A stretch of 64,000 nt of DNA from Hymenobacter cellulosilyticus (GCF_022919215.1 NZ_CP095046.1:4888501-4952500); one strand, 5' to 3'. Positions 1 through 9,201 are shown, counted from the stretch's first letter. A program made the numbers and translations. Notes: generated by a model not told the origin, from the letters alone.

Positions 1-134
1 TGCGGAAGTAGAATGTTGAAGCAAATTCATACAGGGAGCAAACAGCAATGAGCAGCAGCCCTGGGTGACCGGAAGAGCTTCGCTGCGTGATTCGACAATA
101 TTGATACAAGCAACCCGGCCGGCAGCCCGAATGC

Positions 135-1223
135 TTAAGCGGTGGTTGCGGGCAGATCTACCACAAAGGTACTGCCCTCCCCTTCGGTGCTGGTGAAGGT
201 AATCTGACCCTGGTGCAGCTCCACGATGGTTTGAATCACGGACATGCCCAGGCCAGTGGTTTTCTCGCCGCGCAAGCCGGGGCGCCGGGCCTTGGTAAAC
301 TTGTCGAACAAGACGGGCTGATATTTGGCCGGAATACCCACGCCGGTATCGGCCACGACTACTCGCGCCAGGGTGTTGTCCAGTTCCACGCGCACGGTTA
401 TCTGGCCGCCGTCGGGCGTAAACTTAACAGCGTTGGAAACCAGGTTGTTGACGACCTGATGAAACTTGTCAATGTCTATGTTCACGTACACCGGATAGTC
501 GGGCGCTACAAAATTAAACTGCAGGTGCAGCAGGCTTTCGGAACGCTGATACTCTTCCAGCAGTAATCCAACCCACACCACCAGGTCGGTGCGCGTGAGG
601 TTGAGCTCCACGCTGGAGGACTCCATAAACTCGGCATCCACGAAGTCGTGAATCATGTTGACACTGTCGCGGCAGGTGCGCTGCATCAGGCTCACCATTT
701 TCTGGGCGTGGGCCGAAAGGTTGCCCTGGGTTTCGAGCTCCAGCTGCTCGGTCAGCTGCTGCAGCATCTGGAGCGGACCGGCCAGGTCGTGGGACAGAAT
801 TTCCAGCACGGCGTTCTTCTTCGTGCCGAACTTCTGCAGGTTGAGGGTATTCTCCTTGCCCTGGGTTACGTCCAGGGCGCTGCCGGTGAGGTATTCCTGC
901 CCATCCGGACCCTGCACCCGGCACAGGTTGACCGACAGCCACAGAGTACTGCCATTTGAGCGGGCCATGCGCAGTTCCAGGCCTTCGAGCACTTGGTTGA
1001 ATTGAGCCTGTTCCAGCTGAGAGGCCAGATACTGCTGATCATCGGGGTGCAGGCGCTTGAGCAAGTGGGGCAGGTCGTCGTTGACGTGCTCGGCCGGGTC
1101 ACCGGTTATCAGTTGGAAAGCCTCACTGACGTACACTACACGGTGCTCAGCGGGCTGGTACACAAAGTACGCGGCCCGCCCCGATTCCAGTAATGGACGA
1201 AAGAGGGCGTAATAATCAGTCAT
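135..1223 (-). CDS. PAS-domain sensor histidine kinase
   Basis: A 362-residue soluble histidine kinase that would autophosphorylate and pass phosphate to a response regulator not encoded in this window. A PAS sensor domain spans about residues 15-122. The dimerisation domain carries the H-box ILSHDLAGP with the phospho-acceptor His145. The ATPase domain shows the N-box NNLVSNAVKF (about 259-268), the G1 box DTGVGIP (about 292-298) and the G2 box TTGLGMSV. There is no membrane segment or signal peptide, so the signal is probably cytoplasmic. The gene diverges from the dehydrogenase at 1420 with about 200 bp between them, and no partner regulator is adjacent, so it is an orphan kinase. The stimulus cannot be told from the sequence. 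Confidence 0.93.
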   Translation of the reverse strand: MTDYYALFRPLLESGRAAYFVYQPAEHRVVYVSEAFQLITGDPAEHVNDDLPHLLKRLHPDDQQYLASQLEQAQFNQVLEGLELRMARSNGSTLWLSVNLCRVQGPDGQEYLTGSALDVTQGKENTLNLQKFGTKKNAVLEILSHDLAGPLQMLQQLTEQLELETQGNLSAHAQKMVSLMQRTCRDSVNMIHDFVDAEFMESSSVELNLTRTDLVVWVGLLLEEYQRSESLLHLQFNFVAPDYPVYVNIDIDKFHQVVNNLVSNAVKFTPDGGQITVRVELDNTLARVVVADTGVGIPAKYQPVLFDKFTKARRPGLRGEKTTGLGMSVIQTIVELHQGQITFTSTEGEGSTFVVDLPATTA

Positions 1224-1419
1224 AGCGCGGGGCGGAAATTATCCTGGGTCTACTACGCCGAAGGGCGGTGAGTTGTTGAGCTCGGCAGTTAAAGCCAACT
1301 CCCGCTCAACGTAACCTTCCCCGGCGGGGTCAGTATTTCCCAACACGTATCTGGCGTAACGCGACCAGCCGACTAAGGTAGCCTTTCGGCTTGCCTTTCC
1401 AAATCCTAATAATTGCATC

Positions 1420-2196
1420 ATGAAGCAACTTCTCAACCAGGTGGCCTTGGTAACCGGGGCCGACTCCGGTATCGGTCGGGCTACGGCCATTGCCTTTGCC
1501 CAAGCTGGAGCCGACGTCGTTATCTGCTACCACACTGACCAGCAGGGCGCCGACGAAACCCGGCAGGCAGTGGAAGAAGCCGGCCGCCGCGGCCTGGTGC
1601 TGCCCGTCGACGTGAGTGAGGCCGGGCAGGTAGCCGAGTTGTTTGCCCGGGCCCTGCAGGAGTTTTCTCACGTCGATATTCTGGTAAACAACGCCGCTGC
1701 GCCCGGCGCGAAAAAGCCCGTGGCCGAAATGGAGCCCGAAGAGTTCGAGAAAACCATCCGCACTAACCTGATGGGGCCTTTCTATTTCGCGCGGCTGTTT
1801 ATCCAGCACCGGCAGCAACAAGGCGGCAAGGGTAAGATTATCAACGTCTCCTCAATTCACGAGGAGGTGGTTTCGGCCGGCACTGCCGACTACTGCGCCT
1901 CCAAGGGCGGTCTGCGCAACCTGATGCGCGCCATGGCTTTGGAGCTGGCCGAAGCTGGCATCAACGTTAACAACATTGCCCCGGGCATGATAATGACGCC
2001 CATGAACCAGTCGGCCATGGACAACCCCGAGGAGCGCAAGGAAAAAGAGCAGCGCATCCCGATGAAGCGCGCCGGGCAGCCCGAGGAAATTGCCAAGCTA
2101 GCCCTGTTCCTGGCCTCCGCCGACTCCGACTACGTCACCGGCTCCACCTACGTCATGGACGGCGGCTTCATGCGCATGATGGCCCAAGGGGCTTGA
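1420..2196 (+). CDS. SDR-family oxidoreductase, glucose 1-dehydrogenase-like
   Basis: A 258-residue classical short-chain dehydrogenase/reductase with an NAD(P)-binding Rossmann fold. The cofactor glycine motif TGADSGIG is near residue 12, NNAA near residue 90, the catalytic Ser in NVSSIH, and the catalytic Tyr/Lys pair in YCASK. The C-terminal DGGF segment is typical of the glucose/ribitol dehydrogenase subgroup. The length is normal and the ATG start fits the N-terminal beta strand. It stands alone, followed by a palindromic repeat element at 2229. The family is certain, but the substrate is not; glucose 1-dehydrogenase is the usual database label for such sequences. Confidence 0.92.
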   Translation: MKQLLNQVALVTGADSGIGRATAIAFAQAGADVVICYHTDQQGADETRQAVEEAGRRGLVLPVDVSEAGQVAELFARALQEFSHVDILVNNAAAPGAKKPVAEMEPEEFEKTIRTNLMGPFYFARLFIQHRQQQGGKGKIINVSSIHEEVVSAGTADYCASKGGLRNLMRAMALELAEAGINVNNIAPGMIMTPMNQSAMDNPEERKEKEQRIPMKRAGQPEEIAKLALFLASADSDYVTGSTYVMDGGFMRMMAQGA

Positions 2197-2228
2197 GGTG
2201 AGATGGTGAGTAGTGAGTTTAATGTTCT

Positions 2229-2387
2229 GTCATTGCGAGGAGGCACGACGAAGCAATCCGTCCTTTGAAATGTACTGAGCTGCATTAACAGAAAAGCCCT
2301 GACGTTACGCTAACGTCAGGGCTTTTCTGGTTAAAGGGCGGGCCTACCTTCGCAGAGGACGGATTGCCGCGCTTCGCTCGCAATGAC
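2229..2387. repeat. Long palindromic interspersed repeat, family A copy 1
   Basis: The outer arms are GTCATTGCGAG at the left and its complement CTCGCAATGAC at the right, each followed inward by GCAATCCGTCC/GGACGGATTGC. Inside sits an independent perfect hairpin at 2290-2328 (18-bp stem, loop cgc) with the AAAAGCCC...GGGCTTTT ends of a rho-independent terminator. It lies between the convergent dehydrogenase and aldehyde oxidase genes and probably terminates both. Related copies are at 23627 and 55795. Confidence 0.9.
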
Positions 2388-2413
2388 ACAAGGTTGACAC
2401 CTCAGCACATTCC

Positions 2414-4654
2414 CTAAATCAGCTTATCCGGGGTGATGGGCAATTCGCGGATGCGCTTGCCGGTGGCGTTGAACACGGCGTTGGCAATGGCCGGGGCCAC
2501 GCCGATGATGGCAATTTCGCCGATGCCTTTCGTGCCCAGGGCGTTGACGTACGGGTCGGGCTTATTCACGAAAGCTACCTGCACGTCGGGGGAATCAGCG
2601 TGTACGGGCACGTGGTAGTCGGCAAAGTCCTTGGTGACGTAGCGGCCATACCGGTCGTCGATGACGGCGTGCTCCATCAAAGCCATACCAATACCACCCA
2701 CGGCGCCACCCTTCATCTGGTTGCCGGCCGTTTTCTCGTTGATAATCGTACCCGCGTCGGCACAAGATACCAGCTTGCTCACCCGTACTTCGCCGGTCAG
2801 CTCATGCACCCGCACCTCGGCAAAATGCACCGAAAACGAGTACATGGAATACTTCTGCCCTTCCCCGCCGGGCTTGGCTTCCACCGTCACGGCTTTGTCG
2901 CCGCCCTGCTTTATCAGGTCGGCGTAGGCTACGCGGGTCGTGGGGCTGCTGCTCAGGGCGAGGTAGCCGTCGGTTAGCATTACATCTTCCTGTTTGGCCG
3001 AAGCAAAGGCCGGGTTGCCGGCACCAGCCAGCTGCCGTAGCTTGTCTTTCAGGGCTAGGCAAGCTTCCTGGGTAGCGGGTCCCACGCTGTTGACCGTGGA
3101 GGAACCGCCTTGGGTACCAGCTTTCGGGAACGACGAATTGCCGAGCTCAAAGCGAATTTTCTTGGCGTCCAACCCCAGCGTATCAGCTGCAATCTGGGTC
3201 ATTACGGTGCCGGTGCCGGGGCCAATGTCAGTGGTAGCGCACTGCAGCAGCACGGTTCCGTCGGGCCGCAGCTGGGCGCCCACGGTGGCCGCGCCGCGGT
3301 GGGCCCCGAAAGTACCCACGCCCATGCCGTAGCCGATCAGCCATTCTCCGTCGCGCAGGGAGCCGGGCTTGAGCTGGCGCTTATTCCAGCCAACTCGCTC
3401 CGCACCGAGCTGGTAGCACTCCTTCAGGAATTTGGTGCTCCAGGGCTTGTTCTTCTCCGGGTCTTGCTCGGTGTAGTTGCGCAGGCGAAACTCCATCGGG
3501 TCCATATTCAGTATATAGGCCATTTCGTCCATCGCCGACTCCAGCGCAAACGCACCGGTAGCCTCACCCGGGCCCCGCATCCAGATGGGCGAGCATACGT
3601 CGAGCGAAGCCAGGCGGTAGCGCGTGGTCACGTTCGGCGACTGGTACATCATCCGGGTCTGAGCCAGGGTCGACTCGGTAAACTCCTCGTATGTAGAAGT
3701 CTGCCCGATAGACTCGTGGGTAATGCCCGTGATTTTACCGTCGGGCGTGGCGCTCATGCCCAGCTTCTGCCAGGTATAAGGCCGGTAGCCCACGTTGGTA
3801 AACATCTGCTCCCGGGTCAGGACCAGCTTCACGGGCCGGTTCACCACCTTGGCGGCAATAATGGCGGCCGACTCGTGGGGCCAGCTGTGCAGGGCGTTGC
3901 CGAAAGCTCCACCGACGAAGGTGGCAATAACCTTCACGTTTTCCTCGGGCAGGCCCCACTCCTTGGCAAAGTCGCGGCGGGTGGCCAGGGTGCCCTGGGT
4001 TTTGTCGTAGAGCGTCAGGCGGTCGGGGGCTTCCCAGTGGGCCGTAATGGCCTGCAACTCCATGGGGTGATGCACCTCGGTGGGAATGACGTACTCACTT
4101 TCCAGCTTGATGGCGCCCGTCTTGTAAGCATCCGTTTGGCCGCGCTGGTAGTCGTTCATCGGGTGCTTCGGATTCTTCTTAGCGGCCGTGGGCAGAAAGG
4201 CGTCCGAGGCGTTGGCTTCCAGGTTGGTTTTGTGCTTTTCCTTGGCGTACTGGCCTTTTACCAGCCGGGCCGCAAAGCGGGCCTGTTCCCAGGAATGGGC
4301 CACGACTACGGCAATAGGCTGGTCGTTGTAATGAATCTTGTCGTCCTTGAAAATCTTCAGTGGCCCGCCTACCGTTGCGGGCTGCGACGGGTCTTTACCG
4401 GCCGTATCGAAGCCTGGTACCTTGGGCGAGTTGAAGTGGGTAATGACGGCCAGCACGCCCGGGGCCCGCTCGGCCGCCTTGGTATCGACGCTGGTGAGGC
4501 GGCCTTTGGTCACGGTGCTGCCCACCAGCACGGCGTAGGCCATGTTGGGCAGCTCGTACTCGGCCGAGTATTTGGCGCCACCGGTGACTTTCAGCCGGCC
4601 ATCTACCCGGTCCATCCCGGCTCCTATCTGCTTGTTTTGCGCTTGGTCTTTCAT
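2414..4654 (-). CDS. paoC: Aldehyde oxidase / xanthine dehydrogenase family, molybdopterin-binding subunit
   Basis: The 746-residue large catalytic subunit of a molybdenum hydroxylase. It should bind the molybdenum cofactor and oxidise aldehydes (or a related substrate) to acids, passing electrons to the Fe-S and FAD subunits encoded just upstream. The N-terminal VDGRLKVTGGAKYSAE is typical of the PaoC/YagR type. The C-terminal KGIGE supplies the expected catalytic glutamate near residue 713. It is the third gene of an operon in paoA-paoB-paoC order, 13 bp after paoB. It has no signal peptide of its own, so it would be co-exported with the Tat-bearing small subunit. The symbol is by architecture; the substrate is not determined. 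A family A palindrome lies just beyond the stop. Confidence 0.92.
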   Translation of the reverse strand: MKDQAQNKQIGAGMDRVDGRLKVTGGAKYSAEYELPNMAYAVLVGSTVTKGRLTSVDTKAAERAPGVLAVITHFNSPKVPGFDTAGKDPSQPATVGGPLKIFKDDKIHYNDQPIAVVVAHSWEQARFAARLVKGQYAKEKHKTNLEANASDAFLPTAAKKNPKHPMNDYQRGQTDAYKTGAIKLESEYVIPTEVHHPMELQAITAHWEAPDRLTLYDKTQGTLATRRDFAKEWGLPEENVKVIATFVGGAFGNALHSWPHESAAIIAAKVVNRPVKLVLTREQMFTNVGYRPYTWQKLGMSATPDGKITGITHESIGQTSTYEEFTESTLAQTRMMYQSPNVTTRYRLASLDVCSPIWMRGPGEATGAFALESAMDEMAYILNMDPMEFRLRNYTEQDPEKNKPWSTKFLKECYQLGAERVGWNKRQLKPGSLRDGEWLIGYGMGVGTFGAHRGAATVGAQLRPDGTVLLQCATTDIGPGTGTVMTQIAADTLGLDAKKIRFELGNSSFPKAGTQGGSSTVNSVGPATQEACLALKDKLRQLAGAGNPAFASAKQEDVMLTDGYLALSSSPTTRVAYADLIKQGGDKAVTVEAKPGGEGQKYSMYSFSVHFAEVRVHELTGEVRVSKLVSCADAGTIINEKTAGNQMKGGAVGGIGMALMEHAVIDDRYGRYVTKDFADYHVPVHADSPDVQVAFVNKPDPYVNALGTKGIGEIAIIGVAPAIANAVFNATGKRIRELPITPDKLI

Positions 4655-4667
4655 GGGATGTCAGTTC

Positions 4668-5651
4668 TTAAGCAGCCGAAGCAGCGGTTCGCAGGGCTTG
4701 CACAATGGCATTCGGGCCCATTTTGAGCTTGTAGGCATTGTGCTTGAAGGCCTTGGCGCCCTGCATAGCAATTTCCGCCGCCTGCCGGAAGCTCTCCTCC
4801 GTGGCAGGCTTGCCTACCAAGCTTTGCTCGGCAGCGGTCAGGCGCCAGGGCTTGTGGGCCACACCGCCCATGGCCAGTCGGGCCGCCTTGATGGTGTTGT
4901 TTTCAATGTCCAGGGCCGCCGCTACCGAAACCAAGGCAAAGGCGTACGAGGCCCGCTCCCGTATCTTCTGGTAGTGCACGTACTTGGTAAATGGCCCGTC
5001 GGGCACTTCCACGGCCGTTATCAGCTCACCTTTTTCCAGGTTGGTATCCTTCTCGGGCGTGTCGCCGGGCAGGCGGTGGAAGTCGGCGAAGGGAATGCGC
5101 CGGTCACCGTTCGGCCCGCTCACGAGCACCGTAGCATCCAGAGCCACCAGGGCCACACTCATATCGGAAGGGTGCACAGCAATGCATTTGTCGGAGAAGC
5201 CGAAGATGGCGTGCATACGGTTGAATCCTTCCAGGGCTCCGCAACCGGTGCCGGGCTCCCGCTTGTTGCAGGGCATGGTCGTGTCGTAGAAATACTGGCA
5301 GCGGGTGCGCTGCAGCATGTTGCCGCCCACGGTGGCCATGTTGCGCAGCTGGGCCGAGGCCCCGGCGTTTAGGGCCTGAGCCAGCAGCGGCTGCCGGGCC
5401 CGCACCTGTTTGTCATCGGCCACGGCCGAGTTCAGGGCCAGGGCCCCGATGCGCAGCTTGCCCGGGTCGGGGTCGATGCGGGCCAAGGGCAGGCGGTTGA
5501 TATCCACCAGTTTCTGGGGGGTAGCAATGCCGCGCTTCATCAAATCCACCAAGTTGGTGCCGCCGGCAATGAAACTGGCGCTCGGGTCCTTGGTTACCGC
5601 GTCGATGGCGGCCTGCTGCTTGGTGGGCCGCACGTACTGAAACTGGTTCAT
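4668..5651 (-). CDS. paoB: Molybdenum hydroxylase FAD-binding subunit
   Basis: A 327-residue FAD-binding middle subunit. The FAD motif AGGTNLVDLM lies near residue 30 and ATVGGNMLQRTRC near residue 107. A cysteine-rich insertion follows (RTRCQYF, MPCNKR, GTGCGA, DKCIA) that matches the extra [4Fe-4S] site known from E. coli PaoB, so this belongs to the PaoABC type rather than ordinary xanthine dehydrogenase. The start is the ATG at 5651, which overlaps the paoA stop codon as ATGA; a longer upstream reading would cover the paoA 3' end in another frame. The overlap implies translational coupling. Confidence 0.92.
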   Translation of the reverse strand: MNQFQYVRPTKQQAAIDAVTKDPSASFIAGGTNLVDLMKRGIATPQKLVDINRLPLARIDPDPGKLRIGALALNSAVADDKQVRARQPLLAQALNAGASAQLRNMATVGGNMLQRTRCQYFYDTTMPCNKREPGTGCGALEGFNRMHAIFGFSDKCIAVHPSDMSVALVALDATVLVSGPNGDRRIPFADFHRLPGDTPEKDTNLEKGELITAVEVPDGPFTKYVHYQKIRERASYAFALVSVAAALDIENNTIKAARLAMGGVAHKPWRLTAAEQSLVGKPATEESFRQAAEIAMQGAKAFKHNAYKLKMGPNAIVQALRTAASAA

Positions 5652-6280
5652 ACCTTCTGTCCTCCGTTTTTCACTTCCTGAATGGCCGCCACAATGTTGG
5701 AGTAGGCCCCGCACCGGCAAATGTTGCCGCTCATATACTCGCGGATTTCGGTTTCCGAACCAGCATGGCCTTCGCGCACACAGGCCACGGCCGACATAAT
5801 CTGGCCGGGCGTGCAGTAGCCGCACTGGAACCCGTCGTGCTTGACGAAGGCTTCCTGCATGGGGTGCAGCTTGTCTCCTTCCGACAACCCTTCGATGGTG
5901 GTGATTTTCTTACCGTCGTGCATCACGGCAAAGCTCAGGCAGCTGTTGACGCGCTGCCCGTCGATGTGCACGGTGCAGGCCCCGCACTGGCCGTAGTCGC
6001 AGCCTTTCTTGGTGCCGGTCAGGTTGAGGTTTTCGCGCAGCAGGTCCAGCAGCGTGGTGCGGGGCTCTACGGCGAGCTTGTATTTTTTGCCGTTTACTTC
6101 CAGCTTCAGGGGTACTTTTTCGAAAGCCCCGGCCACTTTTTCGTCCAGCTCGAAGCTGGCTGCCTGGATTACCGGACCCGGTACCAGGGTGAAGGCCGTC
6201 AGCAGCGACGACTGCTTGAGAAAGGTGCGCCGGCCCTCGTCGCGGGGCGTCGGCTGGTCAGATTGGGAAGACATAGACAT
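5648..6280 (-). CDS. paoA: Molybdenum hydroxylase 2Fe-2S subunit with Tat signal
   Basis: The 210-residue small subunit carrying two [2Fe-2S] clusters: the plant-ferredoxin type (CDYGQCGACTVH plus a later Cys) and the C-terminal type (CGYCTPGQ and CRCGAY). With the ATG at 6280 the N-terminus contains RRTFLK at residues 17-22, a twin-arginine motif, followed by a hydrophobic stretch. The folded enzyme is therefore predicted to be exported to the periplasm. An ATG two codons later (6274) is equally possible, and an upstream in-frame start would only add a low-complexity leader. It is the first gene of the paoABC operon. No XdhC/PaoD-type maturation gene is in the window. Confidence 0.9.
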   Translation of the reverse strand: MSMSSQSDQPTPRDEGRRTFLKQSSLLTAFTLVPGPVIQAASFELDEKVAGAFEKVPLKLEVNGKKYKLAVEPRTTLLDLLRENLNLTGTKKGCDYGQCGACTVHIDGQRVNSCLSFAVMHDGKKITTIEGLSEGDKLHPMQEAFVKHDGFQCGYCTPGQIMSAVACVREGHAGSETEIREYMSGNICRCGAYSNIVAAIQEVKNGGQKV

Positions 6281-6489
6281 CAGGAAAGGAAAGTCGGAGG
6301 AAAGGCCCAGAACAGCGGCGGCAGCGCTACTGCGCATTGCGCCTGTTCTTGTAACTACGGAAAGGGTCGGCGGGTTAAGGTGGAGCTAAAGAAAATTTGG
6401 GCCGATTAAAACGGTTTAGCGCCAACCAGACATCTACCAACGCTTTCCTCTACCCCACCCAATGCCGCCCGCAGGCTCAAAAAAGCAAA

Positions 6490-6518
6490 AGCCCTTCGTC
6501 AACGAATGACAAAGGGCT
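6490..6518 (-). terminator. Terminator after the FtsX-like permease
   Basis: An 11-bp stem (AGCCCTTCGTC / GACAAAGGGCT, one mismatch) with loop aacgaat, followed on the minus strand by TTTTGCTTTTTT. It sits 31 bp beyond the stop of the permease gene. Confidence 0.75.
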
Positions 6519-6548
6519 CGGGGAAATGTTGCTTGACTAGCAGAATGG

Positions 6549-7762
6549 TTAGTCGAACTTGATGGCGGCTACGGGGCGAATCCGGGAAATCAGGTAGGTC
6601 GGAATCAGCACGGCCAGCAGGGACGTCAGGAAGGTGGCCACGTTCAGCACCACCACCATCGTGGGGTCCCAGAAAATCGGCACCCGGTCCATGTAATAGT
6701 TTTCCGGGTCGAGCGGGATGGGGTGAAAAAAGTACTGAATGGCGCAGAAGCCCAGCCCGATGAGGTTGCCGTAGACCATGCCCCGTAGCGTGAGACTCAG
6801 GCCGCGGTAAAAGAACATGCTGCGAATCTGGTTGTCGGTGGCGCCCAGGGCCTTGAGTACCCCAATCATGTTGGTGCGCTCCAGAATCATGATGAAAATG
6901 GTGGCTACCATGTTGAAGGTGGCCACGAAGATGATCAGAATCAGGAAGATAACTACGTTGCGGTTCAGCAGCTTCAGCCAGTCGAAGAGCTGGGCGTACT
7001 GGTCGGTGATTTTGTCGAGCTTCAGGTCGTAGCGCAGGTTTTCGTACATGTTGTCCGAAACCGGGTCGAGCTTATTGAAGTCCTTGAGCACGACCTCCAC
7101 CCCGCCTACGAGCGAGTCAGGCCAGGCGTTGAGCTCCCGGATCTGACGGATGTCGCCGATGATGTAGACCTCGTCAAACTCGTCGAGGCCGGTCTGGTAG
7201 ATGCCCTTGACGTTGAATTTGCGCACCCGGGCGGGTTCTGAATAAAGTAGAACAGGGCCTCGTCGCCCACTTTAAGCCGCAGCTTGTCGGCCACCTTGCG
7301 ACTGAGCAGCACGTCGTTGCTGGCCGCCGAATCGGGGAAGGACAGGAATTTGCCGGCTACCAGATTGGTCCGCATCGGCGAGGCGCCGTCTTTTTCGTCG
7401 ATGCCCTTGAGCACCACGCCCAGCACTTCCTCCTTGGTCTTGATAATGGCCGTTTTGCGGGCAAACGACTGGGTCGACTGCACCTGCTTGAAGCGGTGTA
7501 AGTCCTTGATTAGCCGGGGCCCGCCGATGGGCTCGACTTCCAGGGAGTTGTTGGTATCGTACTTGCTGACCTGGAGGTGGGCGCCGAAGGAAAAGATCTT
7601 GCTTTGAATCTCATTGCGGAATCCTTCCAGGATGGCAAACGACACAATCATGACGGCCACCCCCAGCGCAATGCTGATAATGGCTATTTTTGTCACCGAC
7701 GAGGTAAAAGACCCGGTGTCGGCTCCGTCAATCTTATTGGATATGTACCGCGAGATGTTCAC
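6549..7762 (-). CDS. ABC transporter permease, LolC/LolE-FtsX family (frameshifted)
   Basis: Restoring one base gives a 404-residue permease of the lipoprotein-releasing (LolC/E) family, which would extract lipoproteins from the inner membrane together with a LolD ATPase. The N-terminal half begins MNISRYISNKI with a transmembrane helix near residues 24-46 and a periplasmic domain. The second half (YIIGDIRQIRELN onward) ends in three helices and the FtsX-type close. The two halves are in different frames and join in a CCC/GGG run near 7226-7234; adding one C gives NPPRVRKFNVKGIY. No LolD ATPase is adjacent. It diverges from the NamZ gene by 48 bp. Confidence 0.88.
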
Positions 7763-7810
7763 TGCCGTAAAGCTACGCGTCTACGTTCAGTTTCCTAGCT
7801 TCGTTTCCTG

Positions 7811-9046
7811 ATGCCTTCTTCAATCTTCTGCGGCCTTCTCGGCCTGACGCTCTTCGTGGGCGACTGTAGCCCCTCGGCCGCCCGCCTGGCCAAGCACGGT
7901 ATAACGCGCGAAACCCTTGCGCAAACGACTCCGGCGGCTGCGGCTGGCCTGCAGATGGGCGCGGCCCAGTTCGGCAAATACCTGCCCCAGCTGCAAGGCA
8001 AACGGGTGGGCCTGGTCGTGAATCAGACCTCGATGGTGGGCCGCGCCCACCTGGTAGATACGCTGCTGGCTCAGGGCATTCAGGTAAAAGCCATTTTTGC
8101 GCCTGAGCACGGTTTTCGTGGCGAAGAAGCCGACGGAGCCACCATCAAGGACGGGCGCGACACCCGCAGCGGCCTGCCCGTGAAGTCGCTCTACGGCAAA
8201 AGCAAGAAGCCTTCGGTCGAAATGCTGGCCGACGTGGACGTGCTCATCTTCGACATTCAGGACGTGGGGGTGCGGTTTTACACCTTTATCAGCACCATGC
8301 ACTACGTGATGGAAGCCGCCGCCGAGCAGGGCAAGAGCGTCATCGTGCTGGACCGGCCCAATCCCAACGGCTTCTACGTGGACGGCCCCGTGCTGGAGAC
8401 CCAGCATAAGTCGTTCGTGGGCATGCACCCGATTCCGGTGGTGCACGGCCTGACCGTGGGCGAGCTGGCCCAGATGATCAACGGCGAAAAGTGGCTGGCC
8501 GGTGGCAAGCAATGCCCGCTAACGGTGGTGCCGGTGGCGGGCTACACCCACGATACGCGCTACGAGCTGCCGCTGCGGCCTTCGCCCAACCTGCCCAACG
8601 CCCACGCCGTGCTGCTCTACCCCACAATTTGCCTGTTTGAGGGCACCAACGTGAGTGTGGGCCGGGGTACGGAAGCCCCGTTCGAGTTCATCGGTGCCCC
8701 TACCCAGCCTGCTTCTCGGCCGTTCAGCTTCACGCCCCGACCCACCACCGGCTCGCCCCAGCCGCCGTTGAACGGGCAGAAATGCTACGGGCAGGACTTG
8801 CGCAAGCTCCCGATGGCCGAATCGGGCGGCTTTACCCTGCGCTACCTCATTGACTTCTACAAGCAGAGTTCAGCCAAGGACAAATTCTTCGGCAAGTACT
8901 TCGAGCAGCTGACCGGCACCAACTCGCTCCGGGAAATGGTGGTGGCGGGCAAGTCGGAAAAGGAAATTCGCAAGGCTTGGGAACCGGCGCTAAGCCAGTA
9001 CAAGACCGTGCGGAAGAAGTACCTGCTGTATCCGGACTTCAAATAA
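7811..9046 (+). CDS. namZ: Exo-beta-N-acetylmuramidase NamZ-type (DUF1343)
   Basis: A 411-residue secreted protein of the DUF1343 family. A characterised member, NamZ, removes terminal N-acetylmuramic acid from peptidoglycan fragments. Hallmarks are GKRVGLVVNQTS near residue 62, the strictly kept APEHGFRG (about 96-103), FDIQDVGVRFYT, DRPNP and a YPTICLFEGTNVSVGRGT block with the likely active-site surface. The N-terminus has a hydrophobic export signal; its VGDC is not a good lipobox, so ordinary secretion to the periplasm is more likely. Its role would be cell-wall recycling. The family is certain; activity is by homology. Confidence 0.9.
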   Translation: MPSSIFCGLLGLTLFVGDCSPSAARLAKHGITRETLAQTTPAAAAGLQMGAAQFGKYLPQLQGKRVGLVVNQTSMVGRAHLVDTLLAQGIQVKAIFAPEHGFRGEEADGATIKDGRDTRSGLPVKSLYGKSKKPSVEMLADVDVLIFDIQDVGVRFYTFISTMHYVMEAAAEQGKSVIVLDRPNPNGFYVDGPVLETQHKSFVGMHPIPVVHGLTVGELAQMINGEKWLAGGKQCPLTVVPVAGYTHDTRYELPLRPSPNLPNAHAVLLYPTICLFEGTNVSVGRGTEAPFEFIGAPTQPASRPFSFTPRPTTGSPQPPLNGQKCYGQDLRKLPMAESGGFTLRYLIDFYKQSSAKDKFFGKYFEQLTGTNSLREMVVAGKSEKEIRKAWEPALSQYKTVRKKYLLYPDFK

Positions 9047-9062
9047 ACCCGTTTTTTTCGCC

Positions 9063-9164
9063 TGTCATCCTGAGCAGAGCGAAGGACCTTATAGGATATA
9101 GACGATAATCGTTGTTTCGATTTGTTCAACTATAATAAGGTCCTTCGCTCTGCTCAGGATGACA
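9063..9164. repeat. Palindromic element, family B
   Basis: Perfect 30-bp arms (TGTCATCCTGAGCAGAGCGA and on, mirrored at 9135-9164) enclose a 42-bp AT-rich loop. It is the TGTCATCCTGAG type of repeat that I recognise from intergenic regions of many bacterial genomes, and is unrelated to the GTCATTGCGAG family here. It starts 17 bp after the NamZ stop and could act as its terminator, though no T-run follows directly. Confidence 0.88.
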
Positions 9165-9201
9165 AACGATTTTAACCCGCTCTTTTCCTTCTGTTCTTTT
9201 C

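Noticed and set aside
3110..4726. Open frame of 538 codons antisense to the aldehyde oxidase large subunit
   Set aside because: The opposite strand encodes a full, motif-bearing protein. Long antisense frames are expected in GC-rich genes with strong third-position bias. Similar shadows opposite pgm, the ABC-F gene and the YgiC-like gene were left out for the same reason.
6549..7762. Programmed ribosomal frameshift or true pseudogene in the FtsX-like permease
   Set aside because: The same kind of break occurs in many unrelated genes here, always as a missing G or C in a short run, so a sequencing cause is simpler.
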